A stretch of 64,000 nt of DNA from Nitrospira lenta (GTDB lineage: Bacteria; Nitrospirota; Nitrospiria; Nitrospirales; Nitrospiraceae): positions 16,645 through 80,644 of the forward strand of contig CAMBDY010000010.1 in assembly GCA_945865525.1 (NCBI GenBank). The letters are read 5' to 3'. Below are positions 24,914 through 35,993 of this stretch, piece after piece. Numbering within the stretch: position 1 is the first letter of the stretch; each line of letters opens with the position of its first letter. The position numbers and the translations under genes were made by a program. The notes beneath the pieces were generated by a model. That model was not told where the DNA came from, searched no databases, and saw only the letters and a program-made list of their open reading frames with translations.

Positions 24914-27090
24914 TGATCAACTCGATGGCACCCAGACGCCATCACCTGCTCACGCACTTCATCCGCCCGCATTTTCCCACGCGTTCGCAAATTCCGATAC
25001 ATCGCCAAGGCCCACAAGGGAAAATATTGGCAGTACCAATGGTAGCGGAGATAAAACACACGGGGGAATCCAGTGCCAGTATGGCAGACCTCTTCCCAGG
25101 AGCCATCTTTCATTTGATGACGCAACAGATACTGGATGCCGCGCGCAACGCTAAAGGCATCGGTCTTCCCAGCCGACATCAGCCCCATGATGGCCCAGGC
25201 TGTTTGAGATGGGGTGCTACCCCCTTTCCCTCTCCACTCAGAATCGTCGCCATAGGAATGACAGGACTCGCCCCATCCCCCATCAGGATTCTGCTTCGAC
25301 TCAAGCCAGACGACCGCACGACGGATATAGGGCTCCGAAAGGTCTACGCCGATCGCACGAAGGCCGGCCAGCACAGACCAGGTCCCATAAATGTAATTCA
25401 CGCCCCACCGGCCGTACCAACTGCCGTCAGCCTCCTGCTCGCGCTTCAGGAACCGGAGGGCTGGTGCCACGGCTAGATGAGTCTGATCGTAGCCCAACGC
25501 GGCCAGCATCTCGAGACAACGTCCAGTCAAATCCGACGTGCTGGGGTCGAGCAGGGCATGGTGGTCAGCAAAGGGAATATAGTTGAAGACGATACGATTA
25601 TTGTCCTTGTCGTAAGCTCCCCACCCACCATCGGACCCTTGCATGGCGAGGACCCAATTCGTCCCCCGCTGAATGGACTCTTGCAGATCAGCCGCCTGAG
25701 CCATCTGAACTTTCGACAGCGCCATCAAGACCACGGCTGAGTCGTCCACGTCGGGATAGAGCTCATTTTCAAACTGAAAGTACCAGCCGCCCGGTTCCGC
25801 CTTTGGAGAGGAAAATTTCCAATCGCCGACCAGCTTCGTCTGGCGGGAGGCCAGATAGGATGCCGCTTTCTGAAGCGAGGGATGGTCCTGCGATATCCCG
25901 GCTTCGATCAAAGCGTTCATAAGCAAGGCGGTGTCCCAGATCGGCGAATGACAGGGCTGAAGATGCAGCGCCTCGACACACTGCTCGCCGATCGACACAG
26001 TATCGTAGACTTCCAGCGCTTCGATTTCCTGAAACGCCTTTCGCATCAAGGGATCGTCAGCCGCATAGCCCAAGCAGTGAAGGGCCACGATTGAATTTGC
26101 CATGGCCGGATAAATCGCCCCTAACCCGCCGCTGCCCTGGATATGGTCCAGCATCCAGGTGGCCGCCCCGTGCAAGGCCTTCTCTCGCAGCCAACTGAGC
26201 GGCATCTTGTCGTAGAGCTTGAGTACCCCGTCTAATTGCACGAAGAAATTATGCGGCGTGAACCACCGCTGGTCCTTATTGAATGGCGGCACGTCGCGAT
26301 ACCGAATCTGCGCCCGGGGAAAGAGATACAGCTCGTCAATCCCCTGCGCCTTGGGAATACGGCAGACGGGTCGATTCGCAAACACTACCAGCAAGGGAAT
26401 CAGAACAGCGCGGGACCAATAGGAAATCGCATAGATGCTGAAATAGAACCGCTTCGGCAGGAGCATGATCTCCGGTGGCATGCTTGGGAGCCCCTCCCAG
26501 TCGTACTGCTCGAACAGGGCCAGAGTGATTTTCGTAAAGACGTTCGCGGAAACCACGCCGCCCTTGGCGTGAATGCAGTCGCGGGCCCGCAGCATGTAGG
26601 GTTCCTCGGCCGAGATGCCGCTCAATTTCAAGGCGAAATAGGCCTTCACCGATGCGCTGATCTCGGAGGGACCTCCGTAGAAAATCGGCCAGCCGCCGTC
26701 GGGCAATTGCATGGCACGAAGATACCGAACCGCCTTACGCTCCCGCTCAGGATCGACTCGATCCAGAAATTGACGCAATAGGATATATTCAGAGGTCAAA
26801 GTGGTATCGGCTTCGAGTTCGCCAACCCAATAGCCTTCGGACTCATGCTGTCTGGACAGGAACCAGGCTTGACTGCGTCGCACCGCGTCATCAAGCGCAT
26901 CCACCTGGCTCACTGAATGGCTAGTGGGGCGTCGGGCCGCAATGTCGAGCGGGACGGAGAGCGGAGACTTGTCCAACACCAAACGCAACGGTGGAGCCTT
27001 GGGCCGCGCGGTTGCCAGACCCAATTTCTCCGGAACGGAGACAAAGAGACTATCCGAGAGGCGGCCTAGAAACGCTCGAATCAGGTTCAT
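24910..27090 (-). CDS. shc: Squalene-hopene cyclase
   Basis: This enzyme cyclises squalene to hopene/diplopterol on the cytoplasmic membrane face. It has 726 residues with the catalytic DxDD motif as DVDD (PDVDDSAVVLMALS) and several QW repeats (GSDGGWGAYD, NPDGGWGESCHSYG, KDGSWEEVCHTGTGFPRVFY). It is the first gene of an operon continuing into hpnG, mlaEFDC and omp85. A promoter-like site lies about 115 bp upstream. Confidence 0.95.
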   Translation of the reverse strand: MNLIRAFLGRLSDSLFVSVPEKLGLATARPKAPPLRLVLDKSPLSVPLDIAARRPTSHSVSQVDALDDAVRRSQAWFLSRQHESEGYWVGELEADTTLTSEYILLRQFLDRVDPERERKAVRYLRAMQLPDGGWPIFYGGPSEISASVKAYFALKLSGISAEEPYMLRARDCIHAKGGVVSANVFTKITLALFEQYDWEGLPSMPPEIMLLPKRFYFSIYAISYWSRAVLIPLLVVFANRPVCRIPKAQGIDELYLFPRAQIRYRDVPPFNKDQRWFTPHNFFVQLDGVLKLYDKMPLSWLREKALHGAATWMLDHIQGSGGLGAIYPAMANSIVALHCLGYAADDPLMRKAFQEIEALEVYDTVSIGEQCVEALHLQPCHSPIWDTALLMNALIEAGISQDHPSLQKAASYLASRQTKLVGDWKFSSPKAEPGGWYFQFENELYPDVDDSAVVLMALSKVQMAQAADLQESIQRGTNWVLAMQGSDGGWGAYDKDNNRIVFNYIPFADHHALLDPSTSDLTGRCLEMLAALGYDQTHLAVAPALRFLKREQEADGSWYGRWGVNYIYGTWSVLAGLRAIGVDLSEPYIRRAVVWLESKQNPDGGWGESCHSYGDDSEWRGKGGSTPSQTAWAIMGLMSAGKTDAFSVARGIQYLLRHQMKDGSWEEVCHTGTGFPRVFYLRYHWYCQYFPLWALAMYRNLRTRGKMRADEVREQVMASGCHRVDQ

Positions 27091-27204
27091 TATGGTGTTC
27101 GTCTATAGAAAAATACAGGTGGATGGAACAACGCAACAGCTCTACGCCGCCCCCATGAAGCGTCAACGGCAAGAGACACTTTTATTGCATTGTCCGAGGG
27201 GCAA

Positions 27205-27234
27205 TCTATACCAGAGCCCCGTGTGACGAGTCAA
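27205..27234 (-). promoter_or_regulatory. Sigma70-type extended -10 promoter for shc-hpnG-mla-omp85
   Basis: On the minus strand TTGACT (27229-27234), 18-bp spacer and TATAGA (27205-27210) preceded by TGG, an extended -10. It lies in the 198-bp gap between smc and shc, about 115 bp upstream of the shc start codon. Confidence 0.5.
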
Positions 27235-27288
27235 GAAATGCGGAGCGGAAGTCCTTTGAAATACAACGATTTTACTAGTCTTGTCTCT

Positions 27289-30200
27289 CTAGACCGACTG
27301 CAAATTTCCGAGTCGTACCGACACGACTTTCGAGATGCCAGGTTCTTCCATGGTCACCCCAAACAACGAATCAGCAATGGCCATGGTTTGCTTGTTGTGT
27401 GTAATAACCATGAACTGCGCTCCTTCGGAGAGTTCGCGCAAGACACTGGTAAACCGTCCGATATTCTCTTCGTCCAACGGCGCGTCGATTTCGTCAAGGA
27501 TGCAGAATGGTGTCGGCCTGATCAGGAAGCTTGCAAAAAGCAGCGCCATCGCCGTCAAAGTCTGCTCCCCACCCGAGAGCATGGCAATGCTCTTCAAACG
27601 TTTACCCGCCGGTTGCGCCACGATGTCGACTCCGGGCTCCTGTGGTCCGCGCCCTTCCGTTGTTTCATCCGCCAGCACTTCAACCAGCTGAAGTTCGGCC
27701 CGGCCACCGGGGAAGAACTTAGCGAACACCTCACTAAACTTCTGTTGAAGCTCGGTGAACGTCGTGGCAAACATGTCTTTCGTCGTAAGGTTGATCCGCT
27801 GAATAATTTCCTTGAGCGAACTGATTGACGTGGATAAGTCCTGCTCCTGCGTCGTCAAAAATCGATACCGCTCATCCAACTCTTGATGCTCAGGAATGGC
27901 CGCCAAATTGATCGGACCGAGACGGTCAAGCTTCTCACGAAGCTTCTGCAACTGCTCTCTCAGCGACACTGCATCCACCACCGGTTGTTCCCCCGGAACA
28001 GACGCCTCTCCAAGAGATAGTTGCTCATCCGTTCCCTCCACACTTGGCACATTGAGGAGCGCCGCAGGGTCAACCTGGTAGGTCCCACACAACGTGGATT
28101 CGACCGTGCCCAATTGCACCCGAACTTCCGCCTTCTTGACCTCCAGCGCCATGCGGGACTCGCGAAGAGACGAGACCACGTGGCGCACGGCCTCCAATCC
28201 AGCATCAAGCTGGTGCGCCACGGCCATGTCCTGCGTCTGAGCTTCTTGCCGTTCAACCAACTGCGCCTTAACCAGGGCGGACGACTCACCCAGCTCACGA
28301 CAACGCCCTTCTTGCCGCTCCCGTTCAATCCGGCTCTGCTCGATCGAAACCGCAAGTCCCTCGACATGACGTGTCAAGGCCGCAATCCGTGTAATCACGT
28401 CCTGTTGCTGCTGCGAAAGCCGCAGGAGGTCGCGCCGGTGATGTTCGCGGGTCGTCCTGATTTCCTGCGCGACCAATTGCGCCTCAGTGAATCGCTGCTG
28501 AAGCCCCTGCATATCTTGATCGATCTGGGCCACTCGCTCACGCACGCGCCCAACCGCCGCTTCCTGGCCTGCCTTCTCCGCCACCCACTGAGCGAGCTGC
28601 GCCTGCGTGGATTGCACCTCATGATTGAGCCGCTGCACCTCGGCCGCGCCTCGCTGCGCATCGTTCGTCAAGATATCAATTCGCCTAGTCAAATCTTCCA
28701 ACACATGCTGAAGTCCAGCTTCATCTTTTTGCAGTGAAAGCCCACGCATTTCCGCGGTCCGCAGCGACTCCACCAGTTGTCGGCCCTGCTCACGCAACTC
28801 CTGTCCCTGCGACAGCACCCGTTCCCGCCGCTGCTTGCCCTCTTCGACAGCCCCGGTCAGGGCGACGCGCTGCGCGTCCAAGCGCAGCACCTCTCGGCGC
28901 CGCTGCAACAGACCTCCCGTCTCGCTGACCTGTCCCCCTGTCATCACTCCGGCGGCATCCAACACTTCCCCAGCACGCGTCACAAGAACTGGCCCATCAG
29001 GAGCCGCATAGGATTGCTGTGCCCACAAGGTCGTGGCATCCGTCAGCGTCTCCACGAATACGATCCGGTCGAACAGATAGTCACGGGCCACCTCGCGCGC
29101 GCCCTGCACCGCAATCAAATCAACGGCACGGCCACACACCCCGGGCTGGCCCTCCAACGCAGGCCACCAAGACCAATCCGCCACGTCCCGAGGCGCCCAA
29201 CGGGGCTGCTGCGGAATGAAGGTGCCTCGCCCGAGATCTTTCCCTTTGAGAAACGCAATCGCCTCACACGCTACGGCAGGACTATCGACCAACCAGCCCT
29301 TCACCCGTTCGCCCAAAATCGCTTCGACCGCCCGGTCCCATCCAGGAGGGACAACCAGCCACTCGGCAATCGCGTCACGAACTCCCGCGCAGGCCTTAAG
29401 GCCCGTGGACTCTTCATCGCCACGCCGTCCATACCCCATATCTTCCCGCACCACGCCTTGCAGCGTCCGGAGCTGTGAGTCCACGGCTGCCAACTCTTCC
29501 GACTGACGCAAAACTGACTGATCGACGTCGACCAATTCAACCGCGACATGTTCGCTCGACTTCTCAACTGCCTCTCGCTGCCGGCCCAGATCTGCCACTA
29601 ACTGTGCCGCCTCGCGGCAGACCTGCTGAAGCGTCTGGCGCTTATCCACGGCGGTCAGATGCTGTACACGGAGATCTTCTTGTTCACGAGCCAGCCGAGC
29701 CTCACAATCCGTCGCTTCCTGAATACGCGTCGCCAATTGCACCAGCGTCTGCTCGGTATTGGCAACCAAGACCGCCAAATTAAGGACGTCCCGACGCCCT
29801 CGTTCTTCTTCAGCCAGAACAGCGGTTCGTTGCTGAACCAGCTCCTTCAGTTCCCGCTCAAGCGTCGCAAGGGCCTGCTCCCGCTCCGTACATTCACGCT
29901 CTAACGCAACCAGCCTATCCTCGAGGGCTGCCGCTTCCGCTGCGCTCTGCTGCTGCTCCTGGGTAAGACGTTCGAGTTCCTGCCCTTCCTGGCTCTGCTG
30001 CTGCGCATAGAGCTCACTGCGATTCCGTTCCACTTCCGACGCCGTCAAGGCCTGGCTCTGCTGCTGCTCAAGCTTTGCCAACTCATCCCGCCGTTGCTCG
30101 ATCGCCTCGCTCGTCGTGGCAATTGCAAATTTAATCTGCTCAAGCTCGGTATTCAAACGCGCTAGCTCAGCGGCCTGTCCGGACTCGCGATCCTCCAGCT

Positions 30201-30975
30201 GTTGTAGCTCCACCTCGACCGCCGTGATCGCGGTGCGGAGCACGCGATATTCATTCGTGAGCAGCTGGATCTCCAGCGACTTGGCCTCTTGATGCAAGGT
30301 TTGATAGGAGCGCGCCTGCCGCGCCTGCCGCTCCAGCGAATTCAACTGCTTCTTCACCTCAGCAATGATGTCCCGCACGCGCACGAGGTTTTGCTGCGTC
30401 GAGTCCAACTTGCGCAACGCTTCAGCCTTCTGCTTCTTATAGCGAATGATCCCGGCCGTTTCTTCAATCAATTCTCGCCGGTCTTGCGGGGAGGCCTTGA
30501 GGATCTGACCGATTTGCCCTTGGGCAATGACCGTGTGCCCCTTGCTCCCGGCCCTGGTATCCAGCAGGAGGCTCCGGACATCCTTCAACCGGCAGACGGT
30601 CTTATTGATGAGGTATTCGCTCTCGCCATTCCGATAAAGACGGCGCGTAATCATCAGCTCTTGATATTCCGACAGCTGGCTCGACAAATTAGACTGGGGG
30701 TCCACATTGATTCGGTCCAGGCCGCTGATCACAAGCGAAACCTCGGCCATGCCGAGGGGCTTCCGCAATTCAGTCCCGTTAAAAATCACGTCTTCCATCG
30801 TCTCGCTACGCAGAGCCTTCGTGCTCTGCTCACCGAGGACCCAGAGAATTGAGTCAACGACATTGCTCTTTCCACTCCCGTTCGGCCCCACGATGGCGGT
30901 GACGCCATCTGGGAATTGAATCTTGGCTTCAGCGAACGACTTAAACCCCAGCATCTCAAGGGATTTCAAATACAT
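27289..30975 (-). CDS. smc: Chromosome segregation protein SMC
   Basis: This 1228-residue SMC ATPase compacts the nucleoid and acts with ScpAB (not in the window). N-terminal head with Walker [15 protein letters not shown]; two long coiled coils around a hinge (about residues 510-660, [15 protein letters not shown]); C-terminal head with signature [16 protein letters not shown] and Walker [19 protein letters not shown] at 30975 follows GAAGGAGTGACCG. The length is normal for bacterial SMC. Embedded between the lipid operon and ispH. Confidence 0.97.
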   Translation of the reverse strand: MYLKSLEMLGFKSFAEAKIQFPDGVTAIVGPNGSGKSNVVDSILWVLGEQSTKALRSETMEDVIFNGTELRKPLGMAEVSLVISGLDRINVDPQSNLSSQLSEYQELMITRRLYRNGESEYLINKTVCRLKDVRSLLLDTRAGSKGHTVIAQGQIGQILKASPQDRRELIEETAGIIRYKKQKAEALRKLDSTQQNLVRVRDIIAEVKKQLNSLERQARQARSYQTLHQEAKSLEIQLLTNEYRVLRTAITAVEVELQQLEDRESGQAAELARLNTELEQIKFAIATTSEAIEQRRDELAKLEQQQSQALTASEVERNRSELYAQQQSQEGQELERLTQEQQQSAAEAAALEDRLVALERECTEREQALATLERELKELVQQRTAVLAEEERGRRDVLNLAVLVANTEQTLVQLATRIQEATDCEARLAREQEDLRVQHLTAVDKRQTLQQVCREAAQLVADLGRQREAVEKSSEHVAVELVDVDQSVLRQSEELAAVDSQLRTLQGVVREDMGYGRRGDEESTGLKACAGVRDAIAEWLVVPPGWDRAVEAILGERVKGWLVDSPAVACEAIAFLKGKDLGRGTFIPQQPRWAPRDVADWSWWPALEGQPGVCGRAVDLIAVQGAREVARDYLFDRIVFVETLTDATTLWAQQSYAAPDGPVLVTRAGEVLDAAGVMTGGQVSETGGLLQRRREVLRLDAQRVALTGAVEEGKQRRERVLSQGQELREQGRQLVESLRTAEMRGLSLQKDEAGLQHVLEDLTRRIDILTNDAQRGAAEVQRLNHEVQSTQAQLAQWVAEKAGQEAAVGRVRERVAQIDQDMQGLQQRFTEAQLVAQEIRTTREHHRRDLLRLSQQQQDVITRIAALTRHVEGLAVSIEQSRIERERQEGRCRELGESSALVKAQLVERQEAQTQDMAVAHQLDAGLEAVRHVVSSLRESRMALEVKKAEVRVQLGTVESTLCGTYQVDPAALLNVPSVEGTDEQLSLGEASVPGEQPVVDAVSLREQLQKLREKLDRLGPINLAAIPEHQELDERYRFLTTQEQDLSTSISSLKEIIQRINLTTKDMFATTFTELQQKFSEVFAKFFPGGRAELQLVEVLADETTEGRGPQEPGVDIVAQPAGKRLKSIAMLSGGEQTLTAMALLFASFLIRPTPFCILDEIDAPLDEENIGRFTSVLRELSEGAQFMVITHNKQTMAIADSLFGVTMEEPGISKVVSVRLGNLQSV

Positions 30976-31030
30976 CGGTCACTCCTTCGGTAGCGGATCT
31001 CGAACGGACTCCAGCGGAAGAATGTCGAAT

Positions 31031-31059
31031 TTTGTAGCACAAGACTAACAAAAAATCAA
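31031..31059 (-). promoter_or_regulatory. Putative sigma70 promoter for smc
   Basis: On the minus strand TTGATT (31054-31059), 17-bp spacer and TACAAA (31031-31036), each matching 4 of 6 consensus bases, about 55 bp upstream of the smc start in an AT-rich stretch. Confidence 0.35.
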
Positions 31060-31138
31060 AGAAAAGCACTGCCTGTGGTAGGCGTGAGGGCGAGGACCTA
31101 CAAGATTTAGGGAGAGGTACGATGGCCGCAAGAAACTG

Positions 31139-32101
31139 TTACCCGGCCTGAGCCCCAACGGACTTGCCGGAAGACTCAATCGTAATGAGCTCTTTGGGGA
31201 GGAGAAACTCGACGTCTTCTTCGATCACGGTCAGATCTTCGACCTCTGCCGGACCGAAGGTCTTGAGATAGGCCACCACCTCTTCAACTAAAACTTCTGG
31301 AGCCGAGGCGCCAGCCGTAATACCGATCGCTTTCGCATGCGCCAACCACAGAGGATCGATGTCGGAGGCAGCATCAATCAAATAGGAGACGATCCCGCAC
31401 CGCTCCCCCAGCTCCCGCAGCCGGTTGGAGTTTGAACTATTAGGAGACCCGATCACCAGTATGACCTCCACCAGTGAGGCAAGCGCCTTCACCGCATTCT
31501 GGCGATTCTGTGTCGCATAACAAATATCTTCCTGGTGCGGCCCCTTGATATGCGGGAACCGCGTATTGAGCGCTGCGACGATATCCCGGCATTCATCGAT
31601 GCTCAACGTTGTTTGCGTGACATAGGACAACTCGTGACCCTGCTCGACCTGCAGCGTCTCGACATCTGCCACCGAGGAAACCAGATGAAACTTGTCCGGG
31701 ATCTGTCCCAGCGTCCCAATCACTTCGGGATGGCCTGCATGACCGATCAGGATGAGATCATAGCCCTGCGTATAGTCGCGATTGACCTCGTTATGAACCT
31801 TGATAACCAACGGACAGGTGGCATCGATCACATGCAACTGGCGCCGATTCGCTTCGTCCCAGACCGACTTGGCAACGCCATGGGCGCTGAAGATCACGAC
31901 TGACCCTTCCGGCACTTCCCCTAATTCTTCTACGAACACGGCGCCCTTGGTGCGAAGCGAGTTCACCACATGTCGGCTATGGACGATTTCATGCCGCACA
32001 TAGATCGGCGCACCGTACTTCTTCAACGAAAGATCAACAATATCGATCGCGCGGTCGACGCCGGCGCAAAATCCGCGTGGATTCGCGAGATAAATTTTCA
32101 T
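31139..32101 (-). CDS. ispH: 4-hydroxy-3-methylbut-2-enyl diphosphate reductase
   Basis: This iron-sulfur enzyme is the last MEP-pathway step, giving IPP and DMAPP. The three conserved cluster cysteines are visible: GFCAGVDRA near residue 12, DATCPLV near 95 and ICYATQNRQ near 195. Family length is ~310; here 320 with a short C-terminal extension. With dxs and ispG this is the third MEP enzyme in the window, all in the same orientation. Confidence 0.96.
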   Translation of the reverse strand: MKIYLANPRGFCAGVDRAIDIVDLSLKKYGAPIYVRHEIVHSRHVVNSLRTKGAVFVEELGEVPEGSVVIFSAHGVAKSVWDEANRRQLHVIDATCPLVIKVHNEVNRDYTQGYDLILIGHAGHPEVIGTLGQIPDKFHLVSSVADVETLQVEQGHELSYVTQTTLSIDECRDIVAALNTRFPHIKGPHQEDICYATQNRQNAVKALASLVEVILVIGSPNSSNSNRLRELGERCGIVSYLIDAASDIDPLWLAHAKAIGITAGASAPEVLVEEVVAYLKTFGPAEVEDLTVIEEDVEFLLPKELITIESSGKSVGAQAG

Positions 32102-32298
32102 CAGGATACCTTCCCTTCGTGCCCGTATGCGCGCAGATCACTGCCACCCATCTTACGTCAGAGCAGCCGGCTCCGTCAACACAATTGGCCTCGATCGACA
32201 GGCTCCATGGGCCCCTGACCGACCCCCACCCCGCTCACCTGGCCCTCCTGCCAGTCTTGACAGTCTGCCCCCCCGCCCGTAGGCTAGCGCCACCAACC

Positions 32299-32997
32299 AT
32301 GTCAGGCTCTGGACACAAAAAAATCCTCATCGTCGAAGATGAGCAGGACATTCTTGACTTGATCACTCTCTACTTAGAGAAAGAGGGGTTTCGAACGGTA
32401 TCGGCCAAAACCGGGACAGAAGGACTCCGGCAAGTGAAACAGGAAAAGCCGGATCTGGTCGTCCTCGACTTGATGCTACCGGAGATCGACGGGTTGGAGA
32501 TCTGTAAGCGTCTACGGGCCGCTCCGGACACCGCGCTACTCCCCATCATCATGCTGACCGCCAAAGCGGAAGAATCTGACACGGTCATTGGGCTGGCACT
32601 GGGAGCTGACGACTACGTCACGAAACCCTTCAGCCCCAAAGCTCTGGTCGCCCGCATCAAGGCCCTCTTGCGACGGCTGGAGCGGAAACCGGACGAGAAT
32701 CTCCCCCAATATTCCTATGGCAACCTTGTGATGGATCTTGCGCGGCACGAAGTCAGGGTGCAGAAGAAGGAGATCCCCCTCACAGCAAAAGAGTTTGGCC
32801 TGCTCGAACAGCTCTTACGCAATCCCGGTCGTGTCTTGACGAGAGAAATTCTCCTGAGCACCATTTGGGGGTATGACTACTACGGCACGACGAGGACCGT
32901 TGATGTCCATGTGCGCCGACTTAAACAGAAGCTCCCCTCGCTCAGCGAGGCAATTATGTCAGTGAAATCTCTGGGCTATAAACTAAAGGAACTGTGA
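32299..32997 (+). CDS. phoB: PhoB/OmpR-family response regulator
   Basis: This DNA-binding regulator has 232 residues. The receiver domain carries acidic pocket EDEQD and phospho-acceptor Asp in VLDLMLPEIDG, with TA and KPF motifs. The C-terminal winged helix is of the OmpR type (TAKEFGLLEQLLRNPGRVLTRE...RTVDVHVRRLKQKL). The track start at 32077 is too far upstream; ATG at 32299 gives MSGSGHKKILIVEDE. It precedes a PhoR-type kinase and lies near Pit/PhoU-like genes, so a phosphate role is likely but not shown. Confidence 0.85.
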   Translation: MSGSGHKKILIVEDEQDILDLITLYLEKEGFRTVSAKTGTEGLRQVKQEKPDLVVLDLMLPEIDGLEICKRLRAAPDTALLPIIMLTAKAEESDTVIGLALGADDYVTKPFSPKALVARIKALLRRLERKPDENLPQYSYGNLVMDLARHEVRVQKKEIPLTAKEFGLLEQLLRNPGRVLTREILLSTIWGYDYYGTTRTVDVHVRRLKQKLPSLSEAIMSVKSLGYKLKEL

Positions 32998-33060
32998 TGA
33001 CTCCCGGGTGAAGAGCGCTAGGGTAGCACCCACTCCTCCCCCACGTATCACGCGTCACTA
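32994..33060. repeat. 7-bp-phased inverted repeat between phoB and phoR
   Basis: Left array GTGATGA (at the phoB stop), CTCCCGG, GTGAAGA; right array CCCACGT, ATCACGC, GTCACTA, each unit 7 bp. GTGA-type units on the left can pair with TCAC-type units on the right. It fills most of the short phoB-phoR gap. Confidence 0.4.
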
Positions 33061-33065
33061 TCCCT

Positions 33066-34880
33066 ATGACACTCCCCATCCGATGGAAAGTGATAATCGC
33101 AACCCTGCTGGTCCTCGCCTGCGGACTACTCATTGCCCGCACCCTGGCGATTCGTTCTTTTGAACAACAAGAAATCGTCCGCTCGGAAAAGATACTGGAA
33201 GCCAGAGCCAGCCTGATTGCCTATGGGCTGCAACCGTTCCTGATGCAACCGGGATCACTAAGTGCCACGCCCCGACTGCAGGCCGCCGTACGCGATCTTG
33301 GCGCACGGGCCCTGACCCGTGTGACCCTCATCGCACCGGATGGGCGGGTACTGGCCGACAGCGCCGTGCCGGATAACACCCTCTCGGCGGTGGAGAACCA
33401 TCTGGCGCGGACAGAAATTCAGCAAGCGGTGGCTACAGGACGGGGAAGGGATGTGCGCAGGAGCCAGACAACCGGTGAACGCACGCTTTATCTGGCATTG
33501 GGATTGCCCACCCAGAATCAAACCACACCCGCCGTCTTCTTGCGACTCGGGCTGCTAATGACCACGTTCGATCGTGAGGTGGGCAAGTTCCACAAGGACC
33601 TCGCCCTTACCTTCGGGATCGCCTTCTTAATTGCCGTTGCACTCAGCGTGGGCCTCGCGCACAGCATCACCAAACCCCTGTCCGATATTGCGATCGCCGC
33701 ACGGCAGCTGGCAGGGGGCGACCACGAGGTTCACATCAGAACCGGCTCGCGGGATGAAGTCGGCCTCCTGGCCGATACGCTCAACCACATGACGAATCAG
33801 CTAAAAGCCAAGATCAACGAGCTCTCCGAAGACCGAGCCCAGCTCCTGACCGTGCTGACCTCAATGGTCGAAGGCGTGATGGTCCTAGACTGCAAAGGCC
33901 GTGTACTCCAAGTTAATCCGGCACTAGAAGGAATGTTCGACGTTACCAGGCTGGACGCACGCGCGCGCCTCTACTCCGACATCTTCCGACATCCGCAGCT
34001 GGATACGTTGGTCTCAACCGTCCTGGCCAACCGGGTGAACGAAGAAGATGAAATCCTGCTACAGCCGAGTGGCCGCTGCCTCCATATCGAGGCCTCAGTC
34101 ACCCACTGCGATCGGGAGAACGACGCCTGCATGGTGCTAGTCTTTCACGACATTACGGAATTACGACGCCTGGAAAACATCCGGAAGGATTTTGTCGCCA
34201 ATGTCTCCCACGAATTGAGGACCCCGCTCACATCGATCAAGGGATATATCGAAGCCTTGCGCGACGGCGGAAAGGACGATCCGACGACCAGCGCCAAGTT
34301 CCTAGATATTATTCTCAAGCAAAGCGACCGGCTGAACCTGATCCTGGAAGATCTCCTCCAGCTCTCACGGATCGAATCGGGACAAATTCTGTTCAAGCGA
34401 GAACCACTAGATATTCAGAGGGGCATCGAACGAACGCTGGCCATGATCAAACCCTTGGCAGACAAGAAGGGACACCGGCTGGTGACCGTCATAGAAGACG
34501 ATCTACCGGCGGTACTCGGCGACGAAGACCGGCTGATGCAAGTCTTCTCGAACCTGCTCGATAACGCTGTGAAATACACCCCTGAGAATGGAACCATCAC
34601 CGTGGCCGCCCGTCCAGTATCGGGCGATCCCGAACGGCCCTCAATCATGACAACCGTGGAGCTGAGTGTGAGCGATACCGGCATCGGCATTCCTGAACGG
34701 GACCACCCACGCATCTTTGAACGATTCTATCGAGTCGATAAGGCCCGCTCACGGGAGTTAGGTGGAACAGGGCTTGGGCTGGCGATCGTCAAGCACATCG
34801 TCGAGGGACTGGGAGGGCAAGTGTGGGTCGAGGCGAACGTTCCAACCGGCACCCGCTTTGTCGTCCGATTACCGATCTAA
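33066..34880 (+). CDS. phoR: PhoR-type membrane sensor histidine kinase
   Basis: The 604-residue kinase has an N-terminal helix, a periplasmic sensor region (residues ~35-175), a second helix, a HAMP domain (about 190-245), a PAS domain (about 255-365, TSMVEGVMVLDCKGRVLQVN), HisKA with phospho-acceptor His in FVANVSHELRTPLTSIKGY, and HATPase with NLLDNAVKYTP, DTGIGIP and GTGLGLAIVKHIVE. The gene lies 68 bp after phoB and converges with pit. Whether it senses phosphate is inferred from neighbours. Confidence 0.85.
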   Translation: MTLPIRWKVIIATLLVLACGLLIARTLAIRSFEQQEIVRSEKILEARASLIAYGLQPFLMQPGSLSATPRLQAAVRDLGARALTRVTLIAPDGRVLADSAVPDNTLSAVENHLARTEIQQAVATGRGRDVRRSQTTGERTLYLALGLPTQNQTTPAVFLRLGLLMTTFDREVGKFHKDLALTFGIAFLIAVALSVGLAHSITKPLSDIAIAARQLAGGDHEVHIRTGSRDEVGLLADTLNHMTNQLKAKINELSEDRAQLLTVLTSMVEGVMVLDCKGRVLQVNPALEGMFDVTRLDARARLYSDIFRHPQLDTLVSTVLANRVNEEDEILLQPSGRCLHIEASVTHCDRENDACMVLVFHDITELRRLENIRKDFVANVSHELRTPLTSIKGYIEALRDGGKDDPTTSAKFLDIILKQSDRLNLILEDLLQLSRIESGQILFKREPLDIQRGIERTLAMIKPLADKKGHRLVTVIEDDLPAVLGDEDRLMQVFSNLLDNAVKYTPENGTITVAARPVSGDPERPSIMTTVELSVSDTGIGIPERDHPRIFERFYRVDKARSRELGGTGLGLAIVKHIVEGLGGQVWVEANVPTGTRFVVRLPI

Positions 34881-34896
34881 CCATCCGGCCCGTCGT

Positions 34897-35889
34897 TTAG
34901 GTGAATCGGGCCCCGATCAGATAGATAAGCGATGCGAGAAGCGCCGATCCGGGAAGGGTAAAAATCCAGGCGTATACAATTTTGGTGGTGACACCCCACC
35001 GCACCGCCGAAAGCCGTTTGCTCGCACCAACCCCCACCACCGAGGTTGTGATGGTGTGAGTCGTACTGACCGGCAGACCAATGTGGGCCGTCACGAGCAA
35101 CACCGCCGACGAGGCGGCCTCCGCCGCGAACCCATGCACCGGCTCCAACTTAACGATGCCCATGCCCAGTGTGCGAACAATCCGCCAACCACCCGCAGCC
35201 GTGCCCAATCCCATCGCCACCGCGCAAGCGCCGATCACCCATCCCGGCACCTCGCCGGAAGGAATCTGACCGGCAGAGAGCAGGGCAAGCGTTATAATCC
35301 CCATGGCCTTCTGCGCGTCGTTGGCACCGTGACTGAAGGCCATGAAACAGGCGGAGACCAGCTGCAGCTTTTTAAACAACCGAGTGGCGACGCTCCTCGT
35401 TACACGAAAACAGGCCCAACTGATCAACACCATCAGGGATAGCCCGATGGCGAAACCGAAAAACGGCGCGAGCACCATCGCTTCCATCACAGGCCGAAGC
35501 CCAGACCACTTCACCATGGTCCAGCCTCCATGGGTCACCGCTGCCCCGATTAGGGCGCCGATCAAGGCATGAGATGAGCTAGTCGGTAAACCCAACAATA
35601 GCGTGAAGAGGTTCCAGAGGATCGCACCGGCCAAGGCGGCCGCCACCATTTCCAGGCTGACTAATGCCGGATTGACGATTCCCGACCCCACCATCTTGGC
35701 CACAGCAGTCGACATGAAGGCTCCGGCTATATTAAGAAGGCCGGCTGCCATGACTGCCATAAAGGGGCTCAGGACTCGCGTCGAAACGACCGTTGCAATC
35801 GCGTTGGCGCTATCATGCCACCCGTTCGAAAAATCGAATAGCAGCGCCAACACCACGACAACCAATAACATTCCAGTCAGTTCAGGCAT
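34897..35889 (-). CDS. pit: Inorganic phosphate transporter, PiT family
   Basis: This low-affinity phosphate symporter is an integral membrane protein of 330 residues. Family signatures are repeated in both halves: FDFSNGWHDSANAIATVVSTRVL at the N-terminus and SHGANDAQKAMGIIT in the second half. The track start at 35967 adds a non-homologous stretch; ATG at 35889 gives MPELTGMLLVV. It follows the PhoU-like gene across a 104-bp gap holding a 7-bp-phased repeat. Confidence 0.93.
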   Translation of the reverse strand: MPELTGMLLVVVVLALLFDFSNGWHDSANAIATVVSTRVLSPFMAVMAAGLLNIAGAFMSTAVAKMVGSGIVNPALVSLEMVAAALAGAILWNLFTLLLGLPTSSSHALIGALIGAAVTHGGWTMVKWSGLRPVMEAMVLAPFFGFAIGLSLMVLISWACFRVTRSVATRLFKKLQLVSACFMAFSHGANDAQKAMGIITLALLSAGQIPSGEVPGWVIGACAVAMGLGTAAGGWRIVRTLGMGIVKLEPVHGFAAEAASSAVLLVTAHIGLPVSTTHTITTSVVGVGASKRLSAVRWGVTTKIVYAWIFTLPGSALLASLIYLIGARFT

Positions 35890-35904
35890 GCAACCCCGTG
35901 ATCG

Positions 35905-35990
35905 GTCATAAGTGATGGGTGAGGCGTCTATCGAGGGCCTATCGCCGAACGCGGTCCGGCCCTTCATGCATCACGGATTACGCGTGACAT
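35905..35990. repeat. 7-bp-phased inverted repeat between pit and the PhoU-like gene
   Basis: Left array GTCATAA, GTGATGG, GTGAGGC (35905-35925); right array TTCATGC, ATCACGG, ATTACGC, GTGACAT (35963-35990). The units run in exact 7-bp register and the two arrays are mostly complementary, which would give a long imperfect hairpin. Confidence 0.45.
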
Positions 35991-35993
35991 TCG

